From Wenyingzhuangia sp. (GTDB taxonomy: Bacteria > Bacteroidota > Bacteroidia > Flavobacteriales > Flavobacteriaceae), in assembly GCA_020628175.1 (NCBI GenBank), contig JAHDFK010000003.1, positions 85,666-149,665 of the forward strand: a stretch of DNA of 64,000 bases, read 5' to 3'. Positions 60,963 through 64,000 of this stretch are shown piece after piece (the first letter of the stretch is position 1; each line of letters opens with the position of its first letter). The notes below the pieces were generated by a model. That model ran no database searches. It saw only the letters and a program-made list of their open reading frames with translations, and had not been told where the DNA came from. The position numbers were made by a program, and so were the translations under genes.

Positions 60963-61667
60963 ATGTACAAATTTTTATTTTTGATTTGGTTTTTAAACTG
61001 CACTGCTCAAAATCATGTTGATGCATTTTGGGGAGTAGATACTTTTGATAATATATACTACTCTATCAACAACACACTCATAAAAAAAACAATTACCAAA
61101 CAATACGAATATTCTTTTAATCAATTTGGAAAACCAACAAAAATAGATCTTAGTGCACCTTTTCAAATACTTGTGTTTTTTGCCGATTACAAAACATTAC
61201 TCGTTCTAGACAATCGATTAAATATTATAGAAACACACACACTCCCCTTTACCACAACAACTATTGCAAATGCCAGCAATAACAAGTTATGGATGTTTAA
61301 CTCTATAAGCAACGTTATTGAACTGTACAATTTAAAAACAAACAAGGTAGAACTCACCACACTACCAACTCGACACCCTATTAGTACTCTTAAAAGCGAC
61401 TTGAACAATGTATATGCACTATACAACCAACATAGTATTACTACCTACAATTATGTTGGAAGAAAAACTAATTCAATTACAGCTAAAGACACAATTATTG
61501 ATTTCAACCCAATCAACAATCACATATATTACAGTACTACTAACGGAGTATTTAACAACACAAAAAACATCACACGACGTATAAAATCTAAGTTCTCTGT
61601 AAATCAAACACATCTATATTTTTTAGATAACCACGAAGTTAAGAGCCTACGAATCCCAAAAAATTAA
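60963..61667 (+). CDS. Secreted protein of unknown function, propeller-like
   Basis: 234 residues with a signal peptide (MYKFLFLIWFLNCTAQ). The mature part has repeated short strands separated by Asp/Asn turns (YKTLLVLDNRLNIIETHTL; NKLWMFNSISNVIELYNLKTNKVEL; DLNNVYALYNQHSITTYNYVG) that look like beta-propeller blades, but no firm family. It stands 28 bp before a deoxynucleoside kinase gene, so both may share a transcript. Confidence 0.65.
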   Translation: MYKFLFLIWFLNCTAQNHVDAFWGVDTFDNIYYSINNTLIKKTITKQYEYSFNQFGKPTKIDLSAPFQILVFFADYKTLLVLDNRLNIIETHTLPFTTTTIANASNNKLWMFNSISNVIELYNLKTNKVELTTLPTRHPISTLKSDLNNVYALYNQHSITTYNYVGRKTNSITAKDTIIDFNPINNHIYYSTTNGVFNNTKNITRRIKSKFSVNQTHLYFLDNHEVKSLRIPKN

Positions 61668-61695
61668 TTACTTTTAACCAACAAAAAATAAGATT

Positions 61696-62310
61696 ATGCA
61701 CATAGCCATTGCAGGAAATATTGGAGCGGGAAAAACCACATTAACAGAGTTATTAGCCAAACATTACAAATGGAATGCGCATTTCGAAAGTGTAGAAGAC
61801 AATCCTTATTTAGATGATTTTTACAACGAAATGGAACGTTGGTCTTTTAACCTACAAGTCTATTTTTTAAATTCTCGCTTCGAGCAAATTTTAAAAATTC
61901 AACAAAGTGGTCAAGATATTATTCAAGACAGAACCATTTATGAAGATGCTAAAATTTTTGCTCCCAACTTGCATGCAATGGGATTATTAACCAATAGAGA
62001 CTTTCAAAATTACAGTACACTATTTGAGCTAATGGAAAATTTGGTAACACCACCAGATTTATTGGTATATTTAAGAGCAGACATTAAAACTTTAGTTGGA
62101 CAAATACACAAAAGAGGAAGAGAATACGAAAGTTCTATCAACATTGATTATTTAAGTAGATTGAACGAGCGCTACGAAGCTTGGATAACATCGTACGACA
62201 AAGGACCTAAATTAATTATTACAATTGATGATTTAGACTATGTTAGCAATCCTGAAGATTTAGGTAAAATTATTGATAAAATTGATGCTCAAATACACGG
62301 GCTTTTTTAA
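61696..62310 (+). CDS. Deoxynucleoside kinase (dAK/dGK type)
   Basis: 204 residues. P-loop IAGNIGAGKTTLTELLA near residues 4-20, EDNPYLDDFYNEMERWSFNLQVYFLNSRFEQ near 35-65, the base/Arg motif QDRTIYEDAKIFA near 79-91 and a lid loop KRGREYESSI near 130. It phosphorylates deoxynucleosides for salvage. Which base it prefers cannot be read from the sequence. Confidence 0.92.
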   Translation: MHIAIAGNIGAGKTTLTELLAKHYKWNAHFESVEDNPYLDDFYNEMERWSFNLQVYFLNSRFEQILKIQQSGQDIIQDRTIYEDAKIFAPNLHAMGLLTNRDFQNYSTLFELMENLVTPPDLLVYLRADIKTLVGQIHKRGREYESSINIDYLSRLNERYEAWITSYDKGPKLIITIDDLDYVSNPEDLGKIIDKIDAQIHGLF

Positions 62311-62323
62311 AATTCTAAAAAAA

Positions 62324-62866
62324 ATGAATTTAGAAAAACTTAAATTTCCGATTGGGAAATATCAACCAAATAAATTTCCTAATCAAAATCTTGTTCAACA
62401 ATGGATTAAAACTATTGAAGATTTTCCTTCTGAAGTAAAGCAAATCACTCAAAATATATCTAAAGAACAACGAAACTACTTATACAGACCTAATGGATGG
62501 AATGTGAAACAAGTAATACATCATTGTGCAGATAGTCATATGAATAGTTTCATACGATTTAAACTTGCTTTAACAGAAGAAAATCCTACGATCCGTCCTT
62601 ATTTTGAAGAAAAATGGGCAGAGATAATTGACGGAATAAATGACGATATTACACTATCTATAAATCTTTTAGAAAGTTTACACTCCAAATGGGTCTACCT
62701 ATTAAAAAACCTTACGGAAGCACAACTACAACGTAAATATACGCACCCCGAACACGGTACTGTTTTTAACTTATATGAAACTATTGGCTCCTATGCTTGG
62801 CATTGCGAACACCATTTAGCACATATAAAAAACGGAATTGCCTCTAACGGGATATACAACTCTTAA
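62324..62866 (+). CDS. DinB/YfiT-family putative metal-dependent hydrolase or thiol transferase
   Basis: 180 residues from the ATG at 62324; a longer frame from 62273 overlaps the kinase gene and lacks family similarity. Helical bundle with the metal-binding histidines in VIHHCADSHMNSF near 62-74 and WHCEHHLAHI near 161-170. YfiT-type members are bacillithiol-linked transferases in other bacteria; the activity here is unproven. 13 bp after the kinase gene. Confidence 0.88.
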   Translation: MNLEKLKFPIGKYQPNKFPNQNLVQQWIKTIEDFPSEVKQITQNISKEQRNYLYRPNGWNVKQVIHHCADSHMNSFIRFKLALTEENPTIRPYFEEKWAEIIDGINDDITLSINLLESLHSKWVYLLKNLTEAQLQRKYTHPEHGTVFNLYETIGSYAWHCEHHLAHIKNGIASNGIYNS

Positions 62867-62867
62867 T

Positions 62868-62905
62868 AGTAAAAGCCTCATTTGAAAACAAATGAGGCTT
62901 TTACT
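62868..62905. terminator. Shared terminator between the DinB gene and the convergent pyrophosphatase gene
   Basis: Perfect 17-bp stem AGTAAAAGCCTCATTTG with its complement and an AAAA loop. Confidence 0.9.
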
Positions 62906-62929
62906 TATGTCGTTTTTATCTCAGAAAAA

Positions 62930-63844
62930 TTATAAAACAGGTATAATTTGTTTTTTACGAGATACAATACCTGGTAACACAACCAAATCACTAGTTACTG
63001 TTGCATTAAATTTAGATTCTGCTAAAGATTTAACCGTTTCGTTAGGCACAAATAAAGTAGCCTCTTCGTTTAAAATATCAACAACAAACAACAAAACCTC
63101 ATCTAAAGCTTCTTCTTTTTTAACAAGTTCCATTGCCTCTAAAATGGTATCTTTTCTATCTAAAACAATAGTAGGCGCAGTAGTTTCTAAAACCGAAACA
63201 CGATACTTAACTCCACTTGCTTCGTATTTTTTACTATCCATTTTTATCAACTCCTCATCAGAAAATACAGAAATATCAGATTTTGCTTCAAACATTTTTG
63301 TTGCATATGCTGTAATATCAATTCCTAATTTATGTGCCAAATACGCTGCCATTGCTTTGTCATCTTCGGTAGTCGTTGGGCTACGGAATTCTAATGTATC
63401 AGACAAAATACAAGACAACATCAACCCAGCAATTTCATCTGGCAAATCAGAAACCTCATCAGTCCCCATCATAAAGTACATAACCGATGCTGTAGATGCC
63501 AACGCTCTTATTGTAATATCAATTGGAGCAGCTGTTTGTATACCCCCTACCAATTTGTGGTGATCTATAATCTGAACAACTCCGGTCTCGTTTATATTTT
63601 CAAACAATTCTTCAGGATTGTTTGTATCTACAATCACAACTTCATCTTCTTTAGACACTGCTGTTAAAATTTCGGGAACCTCATACCCCCAATGTTTTAA
63701 CACAAATAAAGCCTCTGTATTAGGAGTTCCTAAAACATAAGGTGTTGCTTCAATTCCTTGTTGGCTTAAATACCAAGCCCATACGATTGCTGATGCTGTT
63801 GCATCTGTATCTGGAGATTTATGTCCAAAAACTTTTAATGCCAT
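62930..63844 (-). CDS. ppaC: Manganese-dependent inorganic pyrophosphatase
   Basis: 304 residues, DHH family. Metal ligands in FGHKSPDTDATASAI near residues 5-19 (HxxPDTD), VIVDTNNPEE near 69-78 and QIIDHHKLVGG near 92-102; C-terminal substrate domain with VVLPGIVSRKKQIIPVL. It splits pyrophosphate to phosphate, pulling ATP-sulfurylase and other reactions forward. Single gene; the 156 bp upstream to the window end show nothing I can name. Confidence 0.95.
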   Translation of the reverse strand: MALKVFGHKSPDTDATASAIVWAWYLSQQGIEATPYVLGTPNTEALFVLKHWGYEVPEILTAVSKEDEVVIVDTNNPEELFENINETGVVQIIDHHKLVGGIQTAAPIDITIRALASTASVMYFMMGTDEVSDLPDEIAGLMLSCILSDTLEFRSPTTTEDDKAMAAYLAHKLGIDITAYATKMFEAKSDISVFSDEELIKMDSKKYEASGVKYRVSVLETTAPTIVLDRKDTILEAMELVKKEEALDEVLLFVVDILNEEATLFVPNETVKSLAESKFNATVTSDLVVLPGIVSRKKQIIPVL

Positions 63845-64000
63845 AATGCTATGATTTGTTTAATCTTAATATTCGAAATTTGAGTGGGTAAAAATACAAA
63901 TAAAAAAAGTTTAAAAAGTACATCCAAAAGCAGCTTTTAAATGTAGTGTGACGTCCTGAATAATCGTTACAAAGATTAATATACAAGCAAGGTAGTAATT

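Noticed and set aside
62273..62323. Longer DinB/YfiT protein from 62273
   Set aside because: Lies within the kinase gene; the ATG at 62324 begins the family N-terminus.
62892..63563. 223-codon plus-strand frame opposite ppaC
   Set aside because: Rich in Ser/Thr/Ala as expected for an antisense shadow; ppaC on the minus strand has all catalytic motifs.
1..64000. CRISPR arrays, tRNA or rRNA genes, insertion sequences, prophage genes
   Set aside because: I looked for regular direct repeats, cloverleaf-like runs and transposase or integrase motifs and saw none.

Overview
The window looks like chromosomal DNA from a low-GC member of the Bacteroidota, most likely the family Flavobacteriaceae (marine genera such as Tenacibaculum or Polaribacter would fit; this is inference from gene content). 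The reasons are AT-rich DNA, no Shine-Dalgarno sites before starts, many -7 boxes of the form TAnnTTTG, lipoproteins with Bacteroidota-type signals, and a core block (ftsX, DUF3098, uppP, truB, rbfA, LolC-like permease) usual in that family. I see no tRNA, rRNA, insertion sequence, prophage or CRISPR array.

Layout. 1-11.5 kb: a tripartite efflux pump cut by the left edge, recX, small conserved proteins and the ftsX/uppP/truB and rbfA/LolC blocks. 11.5-22.6 kb: dus, a ferredoxin, then a long minus-strand assimilatory sulfate operon (DUF2061, cysH, cysD, cysN, siroheme sulfite reductase with a HEPN tail, cobA, siroheme synthase, ferredoxin-NADP reductase), followed by the gene for an Rrf2 regulator. 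Palindromes CCTAC-N7-GTAGG lie both at the sulfate operon and at the Rrf2 gene's own promoter. 22.7-46 kb: one nitrate assimilation island: nirD, nirB, an FNR-like regulator, nrtABCD, a porin, a globin with a set of haem/flavin redox proteins, a nitrate reductase fused to its own NAD(P)H dehydrogenase, a rubredoxin-tailed relative of nitrite reductase, and the molybdenum cofactor genes moeA-mobA-moaD-moaE-moaCB-moaA. Four nearly identical 16-bp operators (TACGTAnnnATACTTA) occur only in this island. 46-51 kb: mscS, a sugar aminotransferase, a beta-barrel protein, and an ECF sigma/anti-sigma pair whose promoter is repeated before an LTxEQ-repeat protein gene. 51-60.2 kb: methionine synthesis: a metX-thrA-metZ operon behind a SAM-I riboswitch, metY, and metK behind a SAM-II-like pseudoknot, with a padR pair between. 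60-64 kb: two unknown secreted proteins, a deoxynucleoside kinase, a DinB/YfiT protein and a manganese pyrophosphatase.

How it works together. Nitrate enters through the porin and the NrtABCD pump, is reduced by the fused nitrate reductase (which needs the Mo cofactor made next door) and then by siroheme NirBD. Siroheme is made by CobA and the dehydrogenase/chelatase in the sulfate operon, so the sulfur and nitrogen islands share a cofactor. Sulfide from the sulfate operon feeds MetY/MetZ, then MetK makes S-adenosylmethionine, which by the riboswitches represses its own supply. The most notable points are the nitrate-island operator and redox module, the fused nitrate reductase with its rubredoxin partner, the duplicated ECF promoter, the metK leader pseudoknot, and a moaA gene with no normal start codon.
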